Positions 26,701 to 34,962 of a stretch of DNA of 64,000 bases are shown piece by piece. The first letter of the stretch is position 1. Every line of letters starts with the position of its first letter. The stretch spans positions 1,033,256 to 1,097,255 of the forward strand of contig LMJI01000001.1 in the NCBI GenBank assembly GCA_001429255.1, in the 5' to 3' direction. Origin of the DNA: Cellulomonas sp. Root930. GTDB taxonomy: Bacteria; Actinomycetota; Actinomycetes; Actinomycetales; Cellulomonadaceae. The notes under the pieces are model-generated. The model made no database searches. It was not told where the DNA came from and saw nothing but the letters and a program-made list of their open reading frames with translations. Made by a program: the position numbers and the translations under genes.

Positions 26701-27192
26701 GTGCCGACGAGCGGCGTGGTGATCGACTCCACCGCACCGGTCGAGCGCGTCGTCGACGAGATCCTCCGTCGATGCCACCCGGACGTGAGCACCGTGCATC
26801 TGGCCGTGCGGTTCGACGTCGACGACGAGGCCCTCTCCCGGCTCCACGCCCGAGCGTTCGACAGCGAGAGGCCCGCGCAGGTCGTTCCCTGGGCGAGCCG
26901 GCTCAGCAGGCACGCGCTCACGTGGATCGGCGCTTTCGAGGACGATCGCCTCGTCGGCTTCGTCCATGCGTGCTGGGACGGCGGCGCGCACGCGTTCCTC
27001 CTCGACGCCGTGGTCGATCCCGAGCGGCAGCGTCGCGGGATCGGTCGGCGACTGGTCGAGGCGTTGGTCGACGAGGTCCGGTCGGCCGGGTGCGAGTGGC
27101 TGCACGTCGACTACGAGCCCCACCTGGAACCGTTCTACCGGCAGTGCGGGTTCGTCTCGACGCGCGCGGGAGTCCTGAGGCTGCAGCGGTAG
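26701..27192 (+). CDS. GNAT N-acetyltransferase
   Basis: An acetyl-CoA-dependent acetyltransferase of about 163 residues. The core is VHLAVRFDVDDEALSRLHARAF...WIGAFEDDRLVGFVHACWDGGAHAFLLDAVVDPERQRRGIGRRLVEALVDEVR. The R-Q-R-R-G-I-G-R acetyl-CoA loop and a closing FYRQCGFVSTRAGVLRLQR are clear. The start is uncertain: GTG 26701, GTG 26719 and GTG 26785 are all in frame. It is divergent from the ValRS-like gene. The substrate is unknown. Acetylation of a toxic aminoacyl compound is a possible link with the synthetase but has no direct support. Confidence 0.85.
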   Translation: MPTSGVVIDSTAPVERVVDEILRRCHPDVSTVHLAVRFDVDDEALSRLHARAFDSERPAQVVPWASRLSRHALTWIGAFEDDRLVGFVHACWDGGAHAFLLDAVVDPERQRRGIGRRLVEALVDEVRSAGCEWLHVDYEPHLEPFYRQCGFVSTRAGVLRLQR

Positions 27193-27203
27193 ACGGAACC
27201 TGG

Positions 27204-27953
27204 TCAGTGGTGGTGGCCGTGCCGCCCGAGGCTCTGCTCCGGGGTCACGCCGGGCCGGGTCCACTGCGGCACGGGCCGGCTCGTCGGGGCCCAGCCGGCC
27301 GTGCCGTCGGCGTCCGAGCGCCAGAACCAGCCCGGCTCGCGTCCGGCCGGGACGTCCTGCCACGCCTCGCCGCGCCCGTAGGGAGTCATGTCGAGCAGGC
27401 CGAACGACCCGTCGGCGACCTCCACCCCGCGGCCTGTCGTCGAGTAGGTGAGGAACACGCGGTCGCCCTGGCGCAGGAAGCACGCGAACGAGCCCATGTC
27501 GCCGCCGACGGGAGCGTCCACGCCACGCACCGAGTACCAGGGCTGGGTGTAGCCCATGAACGCGACGAACGGCTCCACCTCGTCCCAGCGCCCCTCGGTC
27601 AGGACGGCGAACGAGACGCCGCGGGCGTTCAGGTAGACGGCGTCGCGGACGTGCCAGGCGGTGAGGGTGCAGCCCTCGCACTGACCCTGGTGGGGCGCGC
27701 CGTCGTGCCACATGTGCTTGTAGACCACGAGCTCGTCGCGACCCTGGAAGAGGTCCACGAACGGGACCGGGCCGTCGGGTCCGACCACCTCGGCCGTCCC
27801 GTCGAGCTCCACCATCGGTAGCCGTCGGCGGGCGGCTGCGAGCGCGTCGCCCTCGCGGGTGTGCGCCTTCTCGCGGACCAGCAGCGCGTCGCGGGCAGAC
27901 TGCCAGGTGGGCAGGTCGACGACGGGCGGGTGGGCCGGCGGTGTGGTTGTCAT
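27204..27953 (-). CDS. DUF899 family (thioredoxin-like) protein
   Basis: A 249-residue cytoplasmic protein. Family features are the N-terminal WQSARDALLVREKAHTREGDALAAARRRLPMV, the central LVVYKHMWHDGAPHQGQCEGCTLTAWHV with a C-x-x-C-like pair, VRGVDAPVGGDMGSFACFLRQGDRVFLTYSTTGRGVE, and LDMTPYGRGEAWQDVP. The C-terminus is His-rich (GRHGHHH). DUF899 proteins have a thioredoxin-like fold; their reaction is not established. Next to an aldo/keto reductase and a flavodoxin it fits a redox or stress cluster. Confidence 0.9.
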   Translation of the reverse strand: MTTTPPAHPPVVDLPTWQSARDALLVREKAHTREGDALAAARRRLPMVELDGTAEVVGPDGPVPFVDLFQGRDELVVYKHMWHDGAPHQGQCEGCTLTAWHVRDAVYLNARGVSFAVLTEGRWDEVEPFVAFMGYTQPWYSVRGVDAPVGGDMGSFACFLRQGDRVFLTYSTTGRGVEVADGSFGLLDMTPYGRGEAWQDVPAGREPGWFWRSDADGTAGWAPTSRPVPQWTRPGVTPEQSLGRHGHHH

Positions 27954-28025
27954 GGTGTCCTCCAGGTCTCGACGACGGTCACCAGGAAAGACTCGCGACC
28001 GAGCCGAGAATCGACACTCAGCGGT

Positions 28026-28910
28026 TCACGCCTCCGGGATGTCGCGGCCGAACGTCTCGAGGGTCACGACCTCCGGGGCCGGGCCGCCGCGGTGGCCGGT
28101 GTCGAGGGCGTCGATCGAGGCGAGCTCGTCGTCGGTGAGGTCGAAGTCGGTGACGGCGAAGTTCTCCGCGATGCGCGCGGGCGTGACGGACTTGGGGATC
28201 GCGGAGCGGCCCTGCTGCAGGTGCCAGCGCAGCATCACCTGCGCGGGCGTCCTGCCGTGAGCCTCCGCGACGGCGCCGATGACCGGGTCCTCGAGCGTGG
28301 AGGTGTGGCCGGCGTCGCGGTAGAACGTGATGCCGCCGATCGGTGACCACGCCTGCGACACGATGCCGTGCTCGGCGTCGGCTGCGAGCACCGTGGGCTG
28401 GCGGAAGTACGGGTGGACCTCGATCTGGTTCACGGCCGGCACCACGGTGGTGGCCTCGAGCAGGTCGGCCAGGTGGTCGGCCATGAAGTTGGAGACGCCG
28501 ATCGCGCGGACCCTGCCGTCCGCGAGCAGCTGCTCGAGGGCGCGGTAGGCGTCGATGGTGAGGTCGAACCGGCTGGGCAGCGCCTGGTGCAGGATCAGCA
28601 GGTCGATCGTGTCGACGCCGAGCTTGCCGGCGGACTTGTCGAACGCGTGCAGCGTGGCGTCGTACCCGAAGTCGCTGATCCAGACCTTGGTCTCGACGAA
28701 CACCTCGTCGCGGGGCAGCCCGGACTCGCGGATCGCCCGGCCGACCTCCCGCTCGTTGCCGTACGCGGCGGCCGTGTCGATGTGCCGGTAGCCCACCTCC
28801 AGGGCGGTGCGGACGGCGGCGACGGTCTCGTCGGGCGGGGTCTGGAAGACGCCGAAGCCCAGGGCGGGGATGGTCACGCCGTTGTTCAGGGTGAGGGTGG
28901 GGATCGTCAT
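28026..28910 (-). CDS. Aldo/keto reductase
   Basis: A 294-residue NADPH-dependent reductase with the AKR barrel. Motifs are LGFGVFQTPPDETVAAVRTALEVGYRHIDTAAAYGNEREVG (catalytic Asp and Tyr), VFVETKVW (Lys), LLILHQALPS with the usual active-site His, NQIEVHPYF and the cofactor loop IPKSVTPARIAEN. It is divergent from the MmyB-type regulator at 28998, its likely controller. Inverted ACGGTACG / CGTACCGT elements flank the 87-nt promoter gap. The substrate is unknown; such enzymes reduce aldehydes and ketones. Confidence 0.94.
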   Translation of the reverse strand: MTIPTLTLNNGVTIPALGFGVFQTPPDETVAAVRTALEVGYRHIDTAAAYGNEREVGRAIRESGLPRDEVFVETKVWISDFGYDATLHAFDKSAGKLGVDTIDLLILHQALPSRFDLTIDAYRALEQLLADGRVRAIGVSNFMADHLADLLEATTVVPAVNQIEVHPYFRQPTVLAADAEHGIVSQAWSPIGGITFYRDAGHTSTLEDPVIGAVAEAHGRTPAQVMLRWHLQQGRSAIPKSVTPARIAENFAVTDFDLTDDELASIDALDTGHRGGPAPEVVTLETFGRDIPEA

Positions 28911-28997
28911 GCCTGCCACGGTACGAAGGGTTCCGGACGACCGGGAGGGTCTGGTGTTACCTCCCCGGCAGGTCCCGGGAGACGTACCGTCGATGGC

Positions 28998-29897
28998 ATG
29001 GACCTGAGAGCCGAGACGCGTGAGTTCCTCACGACGCGGCGCGGCCGGATCACCCCGGAGCGCGCGAACCTGGCTGCCTACGGCGGGAACCGGCGCGTGC
29101 CCGGGCTGCGCCGCGAGGAGGTCTCGATGCTCGCCGGCGTGAGCATCGACTACTACACGCGCATGGAGCGGGGGAACCTGTCGGGGGTGTCCGAGGAGGT
29201 CCTCGAGTCCCTCGCGGAGGCGCTCCAGCTCGACGAGGCCGAGCGGGGTCACCTGTTCGACCTGGCCCGCGCCGCGAACGCCTCGGGGGTCGCCCGCACG
29301 CGTGCCCGCCGCGCCCCGGCACCGGTGCTGCGTCCCGCGGTGCAGCGCATCGTCGACGCCCTGGACGGTGCACCGGCGTTCGTCCGCAACGCGCGGCTCG
29401 ACGTGCTCGGGTCCAACCTGCTCGGTCGCGCGCTCTACGCACCCCTGTACGACTCGCCGCAGCTCGCGCCCGGAGGGCCGGTGAACACGGCCCGGTTCCA
29501 GTTCCTCGACCCGGCCGGTGCGCGCGCGTTCTGGGGCGAGAAGGCCGACCGGATGGCGCACGACGCCGTCGCGATCCTGCGCGCCGAGGCCGGCCGCAAC
29601 CCGTACGACAAGCGGCTGACGGACCTGGTCGGCGAGCTGTCCACCCGCAGCGAGGACTTCCGCCGCCTGTGGGCCTCGCACGACGTGCGCTACCACCGCT
29701 CGGGCACCAAGGTCTTCCACCACCCGGCGGTCGGCCTGCTCGAGCTCGACTACGAGGCCCTGGTCCTGCCTGCCGACCCGGGGCTGCAGCTCAACGTGTA
29801 CACCGCCGTCCCCGGCTCACCGTCCGCGGACGGGCTCAAGGTCCTCGCGTCCTGGGCGGCGACGACCCTGGTCGCGGTCGAGCCGGCGCAGGGCTGA
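28998..29897 (+). CDS. Helix-turn-helix regulator with MmyB-like domain (second copy)
   Basis: A 299-residue paralogue of the regulator at 17318-18211. It starts MDLRAETREFLTTRRGRITPERANL. The helix-turn-helix is VPGLRREEVSMLAGVSIDYYTRMERGNLSGVSEEVLESLAEALQL. The MmyB-like domain includes FLDPAGARAFWGEKADRMAHDAVAILRAEAGRNPYDKRLTDLVGELS and HPAVGLLELDYEALVLPADPGLQLNVYTAVPGSPSADGL. It is divergent from the aldo/keto reductase. Upstream, CGTACCGT (28983-28990) matches 7 of 8 bases of CGTACGGT in front of the first copy. Confidence 0.92.
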   Translation: MDLRAETREFLTTRRGRITPERANLAAYGGNRRVPGLRREEVSMLAGVSIDYYTRMERGNLSGVSEEVLESLAEALQLDEAERGHLFDLARAANASGVARTRARRAPAPVLRPAVQRIVDALDGAPAFVRNARLDVLGSNLLGRALYAPLYDSPQLAPGGPVNTARFQFLDPAGARAFWGEKADRMAHDAVAILRAEAGRNPYDKRLTDLVGELSTRSEDFRRLWASHDVRYHRSGTKVFHHPAVGLLELDYEALVLPADPGLQLNVYTAVPGSPSADGLKVLASWAATTLVAVEPAQG

Positions 29898-29908
29898 GTC
29901 GCTCGCGG

Positions 29909-30436
29909 TCAGGCGCCGCCGGCGGCAGCGGCCGCCGCGAACAGGGCGAGACTGCGGCCCCACGACCGGGCGTGCTCGAGCTCGTCGGGCAGCAGCCCGC
30001 TGCTCCGGCCGGTCACGGTGAAGGACTCGGGCGGGACCACGAGGACCGCTCCCGCCTTGGTGAGCCGCTTGCCGATCGTGGCAGCGGCGGAGCCGGAGAG
30101 CCGGCCGGCGACCGCGGTGTCGAAGACGGCGGTCGGCTGGCCGGAGACGCGGCCGACCAGCTGGTCGAGCCACTCGCGGACGCCGTCACCACGCGACACG
30201 GTCTCGGCGACGTCTCCGCGCGCCACGTCCCGGGTGCGCGCGGTGGACAGTCCGCGCTGGTGGGTGGGTGCGCCGATCACGAGCAGGCTCGGCCGCGTGC
30301 TGAACGACGGGACGTCCGCCAGTCCCACCTCGCACACGGTGGTCGGGATGCGCAGGTCGGCCAGCCCGGCGGCGATGGCCTCGGCGATCGCAGCGGTACT
30401 GCCGTACATCGACTCGAAGACCAGCAGCGCACTCAT
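29909..30436 (-). CDS. Flavodoxin-domain protein
   Basis: A 175-residue FMN-binding electron-transfer-type protein. The N-terminal loop SALLVFESMYGSTAAIAEAIAAGL is the flavodoxin phosphate-binding motif; LLVIGAPTHQRGLSTARTRD lies near the second FMN loop. The C-terminal part AAATIGKRLTKAGAVLVVPPESFTVTGRSSGLLPDELEHARSWG is typical of the actinobacterial flavodoxin-like proteins. It converges on the MmyB regulator (12 nt between stops). The partner reductase is unknown. The start is ATG 30436; an upstream in-frame ATG at 30469 is less likely. Confidence 0.88.
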   Translation of the reverse strand: MSALLVFESMYGSTAAIAEAIAAGLADLRIPTTVCEVGLADVPSFSTRPSLLVIGAPTHQRGLSTARTRDVARGDVAETVSRGDGVREWLDQLVGRVSGQPTAVFDTAVAGRLSGSAAATIGKRLTKAGAVLVVPPESFTVTGRSSGLLPDELEHARSWGRSLALFAAAAAAGGA

Positions 30437-30543
30437 GGACTCACAGTCCCCTGCTGCCGGGCAGGTCACGCAGGCCTAACGTCCTCACCCGCGCGAGAAA
30501 GATTGACAGGAATATAGTTCGTCGACATCTAGTTGGAGGCGAC

Positions 30544-30957
30544 ATGGACTTCTTCGACGCACTCGTCCGGTATGAGACGGAGCTGTGGAACCACCTCGAC
30601 GAGCGGCTCCGGGACGCCGATGCCGTCTCGCTCGCGACCCTCTCGGCGCTGCGGGTGGTCGGGCGCCACCCGCAGGACTGCCGGGTGCATGAGATCCGCA
30701 CCGAGCTGGCGATCACGGTCGGTGCCGCGAGCAAGCTGGTGGACCGGCTGGAACGCGACGGGTGGGCGGTGCGCAGCGCGAACCCGGGCGACCGGCGCTC
30801 GTCGTTCGTCGCGCTGACGCCGGCGGGTTCCGACGCGCTCGCGGCCGGCTCCGCGCTGCTCGAACGGGAGCTCCGCGAGCAGCTGGGCGACGAGCCGGGT
30901 GTCGCCGACGCCACCGCGGTCCTGCTGCGGCTGCGGTCGCGGCTGGGGGTGCGGTGA
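30544..30957 (+). CDS. MarR-family transcriptional regulator
   Basis: A 137-residue winged-helix repressor with helix-turn-helix CRVHEIRTELAITVGAASKLVDRLERDGWAVRSANPGDRRSSFVALTPAG (recognition helix and beta wing). GGAGG lies just before the ATG. The stop overlaps the next gene (TGATG), so regulator and oxidoreductase form one operon. Upstream 30503-30535 is unusually AT-rich, with TTGACA (30503-30508) and two TAGTT half-sites 15 bp apart, a likely promoter/operator region for autoregulation. The ligand is unknown. Confidence 0.9.
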   Translation: MDFFDALVRYETELWNHLDERLRDADAVSLATLSALRVVGRHPQDCRVHEIRTELAITVGAASKLVDRLERDGWAVRSANPGDRRSSFVALTPAGSDALAAGSALLERELREQLGDEPGVADATAVLLRLRSRLGVR

Positions 30958-31925
30958 TGCGCGCCGTCGTCGTCGACGCCCCCGGCGGCCCGGAGGTGCT
31001 GCAGGTCCGTGACGTGCCGGCCCCGCACGTCGAGGACGGTCAGGTGCTGGTGCGGGTGCGCGCGTTCGGGCTCAACCGGTCCGAGCTGCACTTCCGCCGC
31101 GGGCAGGCGTCGTCGGGCAGCTTCCCGCGGATCCCGGGGATCGAGGCCACCGGCGTGGTCGAGTCGGCGCCGGGCGGGGAGGTCGCGGTCGGGATGCAGG
31201 TCATGACGATGATGGGCGGGATGGGTCGCACGTTCGACGGCGGCTACGCGGAGCTCGTCGTCGTGCCCGCCGCGCAGGTCATCCCCTTCACCAGCGAGCT
31301 GCCCTGGGACGTGCTCGGCGCGGTCCCGGAGATGCTGCAGACCGCGCACGGGTCGCTGGCGATCGGCGTGCGGGCGCGCCCCGGTGACGCGGTGCTCGTG
31401 CGCGGGGGGACGTCGTCGGTGGGCCTGGCCATCGCGGTGCTCGGACGCCTCCGCGGGCTGACCGTGCTCTCGACCACCCGCTCGGCGGACAAGCTCCGGC
31501 TGCTCGAGGGGGTCGGCGTCGCGCACGCGCTCGTCGACGACGGCGACGTGGCCCGCCAGGTGCGCGAGCTCGTGCCCGCGGGCGTCGACGGCGCCGTCGA
31601 GCTGGTCGGCGTGAACACCCTGGCCGACACCCTGCGCGCCACCCGCGCCGGTGGCACCGTCTGCTTCACCGGCATGCTCTCGGACCAGTGGACGATCCCG
31701 GAGTTCTACCCGATGGACTGGTTGCCCAACGGCGTCCGGCTGACCGGGTACTCCGGCGGCTCGGCCGACCTGCCGGCGGACGTGCTGCAGGGGTTCCTCG
31801 ACGCGGTCGCCGCCGGCGAGGCGCGGGTGCCGCTCGGGCGGACGTACCGGCTCGACGACATCGCGCAGGCGCACCGGGACCTGGAGGCGGACGCCGTCGG
31901 CGGGAAGGGTGTGGTGGTCCCGTGA
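30957..31925 (+). CDS. Quinone oxidoreductase-like zinc-independent alcohol dehydrogenase family protein
   Basis: A 322-residue MDR-superfamily reductase. It has the GroES-like N-terminus (MRAVVVDAPGGPEVLQVRDVP...GQVLVRVRAFGLNRSELHFRRG, GIEATGVVESAP) and a Rossmann fold in place of the zinc site (VLVRGGTSSVGLAIAVLGRLRGLTVLSTTRSADKLRLLEGVGVAHALVDDG). The C-terminus YRLDDIAQAHRDLEADAVGGKGVVVP is typical. Catalytic-zinc cysteines are absent, as in QOR/ZTA1-like proteins. It overlaps the MarR gene by 1 nt, and induction by an electrophile is a reasonable guess. Confidence 0.92.
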   Translation: MRAVVVDAPGGPEVLQVRDVPAPHVEDGQVLVRVRAFGLNRSELHFRRGQASSGSFPRIPGIEATGVVESAPGGEVAVGMQVMTMMGGMGRTFDGGYAELVVVPAAQVIPFTSELPWDVLGAVPEMLQTAHGSLAIGVRARPGDAVLVRGGTSSVGLAIAVLGRLRGLTVLSTTRSADKLRLLEGVGVAHALVDDGDVARQVRELVPAGVDGAVELVGVNTLADTLRATRAGGTVCFTGMLSDQWTIPEFYPMDWLPNGVRLTGYSGGSADLPADVLQGFLDAVAAGEARVPLGRTYRLDDIAQAHRDLEADAVGGKGVVVP

Positions 31926-32018
31926 CACCCGACACCGTGTGCGTGCGCGTCTGGGCGGGAGAGCAGGGAGCCGGCTGGCGCCGCGGACTGTGGGCGCGGC
32001 TCCTCCTCCTTTTCAAGG

Positions 32019-32052
32019 TATAGCGGGCCGGGGGGCTTGCGGCAAGGCCCCC
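32019..32052 (+). promoter_or_regulatory. Rifamycin-associated element (RAE) with a -10-like motif
   Basis: GGGGGCTTGC followed by GGCAAGGCCCCC (32031-32052) matches, as I recall it, the conserved inverted-repeat RAE found upstream of rifamycin-inactivating genes and helR in actinobacteria. TATAGC at 32019-32024 lies just upstream as a possible -10 box. The site sits 23 nt before the helR GTG. Rifamycin-inducible expression is therefore predicted. No second RAE was seen in the window. Confidence 0.85.
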
Positions 32053-32075
32053 GTCGCGGCGAAGAATCTCCGACC

Positions 32076-34034
32076 GTGAACCCCGTGACCACCCGTGCGT
32101 TCGACCTTCCCGACCACCTCGCCGCCAAGGCGGACCCCGCGCTGATCGCCCGCGACGAGCAGCACCTCGCGGCCATCGGCGAGACCCTCGCGCAGCAGAT
32201 CGCGGAGCTGTCCGACCGCCTCGCGGCCCAGCGCGCCGCCCCCGGACGTGCCGGTCAGCAGGCGCTGGACCGCGACCAGGAGATCCACCGCCTGACCGCT
32301 CGCCTGCGCACCCTGCGCCGGTACGGCCTGGACCTGTGCCTCGGTCGCATGGTCGGGACGGACGACGCCGAGCCGGTGTACGTCGGACGGCTCGGCCTGA
32401 CCGACCGCGCCGGGCGTCGGTTGCTGGTCGACTGGCGCTCCCCCGCGGCGGAGCCGTTCTTCGGGGCCACCTATGCGCAGCCGATGGGCCTCGCGAGCCG
32501 ACGCCGGTACCGCTGGACCGGCGGCCGGATCGGCGACTACTGGGACGAGGTCTTCTCGACCGACGGGGTCGAGCCGAACCTCGCCCTCGACGACCAGTCC
32601 GCGTTCATCGCGAGCCTGGGCAGCGACCGGTCGGACCGGATGCGCGACGTGCTGGGCACCATCGCGGCCGACCAGGACGCCATCATCCGCGCGGGCTCCC
32701 GGGGCGCCCTCGTCGTCGACGGCGGTCCTGGCACCGGCAAGACGGTCGTCGCCCTGCACCGCGCGGCCTACCTCCTGTACTCCGACCCGCGCCTCGGGCA
32801 CCACCGCGGTGACGTGCTGGTCGTCGGCCCGCACGAGCCGTACCTGGCCTACGTCTCCGACGTGCTGCCGAGCCTCGGCGAGGAAGGGGTGCAGACGTGC
32901 ACCCTGCGGGATCTCACGCCCGAGGGGGCTGCGGCCACCGTCGAGACCGACGCGGAGGTGGCCCGGCTGAAGGCGTCGGCGAGGCTGGTGGAGGCGATCG
33001 AGCCGGCCGTGCGGTTCTCGGAGATGCTCCGGCGCGCCCTGGCCAGGAACAGGGAGCTGGCCGGCGCGTTCAGCGGCGCGTGGCCGGTGCTCGAGGCCAC
33101 GGAGCTCGTCGGTGACCTGTGGTCGGTCCCCGCCTACCTGCGACTGTGCGCCCCCTGGCTGACCACCGAGGAGATCCGCACGCTCGAGCGCGAGGACCCC
33201 CAGGCGTGGACGGTGTCCGACCTGCCGTTCCTCGACGCGGCCCGGCAGCGGCTCGGCGACCCGGAGGTGTCCAGGCGCCGGCGCCGGAACGAGGCCGCCC
33301 TGGCCGCCGAGCGCGCCCGGATGGCCGACGTGGTCGACGACCTGATCGCGGCGGACGACTCGGAGCTGCTCGTCATGTCGATGCTGCGCGGCCAGGACCT
33401 GCAGGCCGCCCTGGTCGACGGCTCCACGCTGCCGACCGTCGACCCGGACCTGCTCGCCGGGCCGTTCGCGCACGTCGTGGTGGACGAGGCACAGGAGCTG
33501 ACCGACGCGGAGTGGCAGATGCTCCTGCTGCGCTGCCCGTCCCGGAGCCTCACGATCGTCGGCGACCGCGCGCAGGCCCGCCGCGGCTTCCCTGAGTCGT
33601 GGCAGGAGCGGCTCGAGCGGGTGGGCCTCCAGCGCGTCACGACCGCGTCGCTGAGCATCAACTACCGGACGCCCGAGGAGGTCATGGTCGAGGCGGAGCC
33701 GGTGATCCGGGCCGCGGTCCCGGACGCGAACGTCCCGACGTCGGTCCGCGCGAGCGGCGTGCCGGTGGTCCACGACGACGCAGCGGCGCGTGACGCGATC
33801 CTCGACGCGTGGCTGGCCGCGCACGCCGAGGGGATCGCCTGCGTCATCGGCGACCCCACGTTCCCGGCCACCGCCCGCGTCCGGTCGCTGAGCCCCGAGC
33901 TGGCCAAGGGGCTCGAGTTCGACCTGGTGGTGCTGGTCGACCCGGAGGCGCTCGTCGCGGTCGACCGCTACGTCGCGATGACTCGGGCGACCCAGCAGCT
34001 CGTCGTCCTCACGACCGCGGCCGGACCGTCGTAG
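32076..34034 (+). CDS. helR: RNA polymerase recycling ATPase HelR (HelD-like, rifamycin resistance)
   Basis: A UvrD/HelD-class ATPase that in Streptomyces displaces rifamycin from RNA polymerase. The 652-residue product has a coiled-coil N-terminus (FDLPDHLAAKADPALIARDEQHLAAIGE...EIHRLTARLRTLRRYGLDLCLGRMV), RRLLVDWRSPAAEPFFGATYAQPMGLASRRRYRW, Walker A GGPGTGKTVVALHR (about residues 219-227), Walker B VVVDEAQELTDAEWQML, and the helicase motifs INYRTPEEVM and VAMTRATQQLVVL. Other HelR proteins, as I recall, have some 50 more residues after the AVRF near residue 313; here the frame runs straight into EMLRRALARNREL, an in-frame gap. The RAE upstream supports the call. The start could also be GTG 32085. 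Confidence 0.92.
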   Translation: MNPVTTRAFDLPDHLAAKADPALIARDEQHLAAIGETLAQQIAELSDRLAAQRAAPGRAGQQALDRDQEIHRLTARLRTLRRYGLDLCLGRMVGTDDAEPVYVGRLGLTDRAGRRLLVDWRSPAAEPFFGATYAQPMGLASRRRYRWTGGRIGDYWDEVFSTDGVEPNLALDDQSAFIASLGSDRSDRMRDVLGTIAADQDAIIRAGSRGALVVDGGPGTGKTVVALHRAAYLLYSDPRLGHHRGDVLVVGPHEPYLAYVSDVLPSLGEEGVQTCTLRDLTPEGAAATVETDAEVARLKASARLVEAIEPAVRFSEMLRRALARNRELAGAFSGAWPVLEATELVGDLWSVPAYLRLCAPWLTTEEIRTLEREDPQAWTVSDLPFLDAARQRLGDPEVSRRRRRNEAALAAERARMADVVDDLIAADDSELLVMSMLRGQDLQAALVDGSTLPTVDPDLLAGPFAHVVVDEAQELTDAEWQMLLLRCPSRSLTIVGDRAQARRGFPESWQERLERVGLQRVTTASLSINYRTPEEVMVEAEPVIRAAVPDANVPTSVRASGVPVVHDDAAARDAILDAWLAAHAEGIACVIGDPTFPATARVRSLSPELAKGLEFDLVVLVDPEALVAVDRYVAMTRATQQLVVLTTAAGPS

Positions 34035-34047
34035 CAGACCACCCCGG

Positions 34048-34752
34048 TCACTCCTCGATCGCGGCGTCGAGGGTGCGCAGGTGCTGGCGGAAGGTGATCC
34101 CGTCCCGGTCCCGGGACACGAGGTAGTCGGCGAACCGGGTCTGGTGGCGCAGCGTCGTCCCGAGCTGCATCCGGGCGGCCTGGAGTCGCTCGGTGTCCCG
34201 GATCCGTGCGGCGGCGACGGCGATCTCGGACGCACGCGCGGCGGGCAGGAACACGACGCCGTCGTCGTCGGCCAGCACGACGTCGTCGCCCGTGATCGTG
34301 TGCGCGCCGCACCGTGCCCACGCCAGCGCATCGGCGGGCTGGGCGTCGAGGCGTTCGGGCCCACCGGGGGAGGCGCCGAGGCTGAGCACCGGCAGCGCGA
34401 TGGTGCGCAGCTGGGCCGTGTCGCGGTGCAGCCCCCAGATCACGATCCCCACGAGCCCCGCGCGCGCGACCTCCAGCGCCACCAGGTCACCCACGCAGGC
34501 CTCGTCGGTCCGTCCGTCGTTGTCCACGACGAGGACGTCCCCGGGATCGGCGCGCTCGAGAGCCTCGAGGAACACGTCGACGCTCCCGACGTGGCGCACG
34601 GGCCGGGCGCGGCCGACCACGTGCACGCCCGCCCACAGGGGTCGCAGCGAGGGAGGGCCGCACCGGACGGCGACGCCGAGACGGAGGCAGGCGTCCGCGA
34701 CGTGCGGCGTGGTCAGGTCCAGGAACGTGGTCTGCAGGGTCAGTGCGTCCAT
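34048..34752 (-). CDS. RraA-like / HMG-aldolase family protein
   Basis: A 234-residue protein with the RraA fold. Conserved parts are VADACLRLG, GRARPVRHVGSVDVFLEALERADPGDVLVVDNDGRTDEACVGDLVALEVARAGLVGIVIWGLHRDTAQLRTIALPVLSLG (a G-x-x-RD-type metal and substrate site) and DDVVLADDDGVVFLPAARASEI. Members include 4-hydroxy-4-methyl-2-oxoglutarate aldolases and the RNase E inhibitor RraA; which applies here is not clear. It converges on helR. The start codon ATG 34752 has no strong ribosome site. Confidence 0.85.
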   Translation of the reverse strand: MDALTLQTTFLDLTTPHVADACLRLGVAVRCGPPSLRPLWAGVHVVGRARPVRHVGSVDVFLEALERADPGDVLVVDNDGRTDEACVGDLVALEVARAGLVGIVIWGLHRDTAQLRTIALPVLSLGASPGGPERLDAQPADALAWARCGAHTITGDDVVLADDDGVVFLPAARASEIAVAAARIRDTERLQAARMQLGTTLRHQTRFADYLVSRDRDGITFRQHLRTLDAAIEE

Positions 34753-34962
34753 GACCGCATCCTTGCGGGTGATCCTGCGATCCGTCGTCGAGCACCGCGG
34801 CCTCCCCCTGGAGGGACGAGATCTCGCCTCGTGCGTGACGATCGTCCGAAACCGCCTCCGATCAGGTGAAACCTGGGCGGAACCGTCGCCCGTCGGCCGT
34901 GCGGCTCTATACGTTCAGCCTCGCCCTGGAGCCGTCCAGGCAATGAGCTCGGGGGGAACGGC

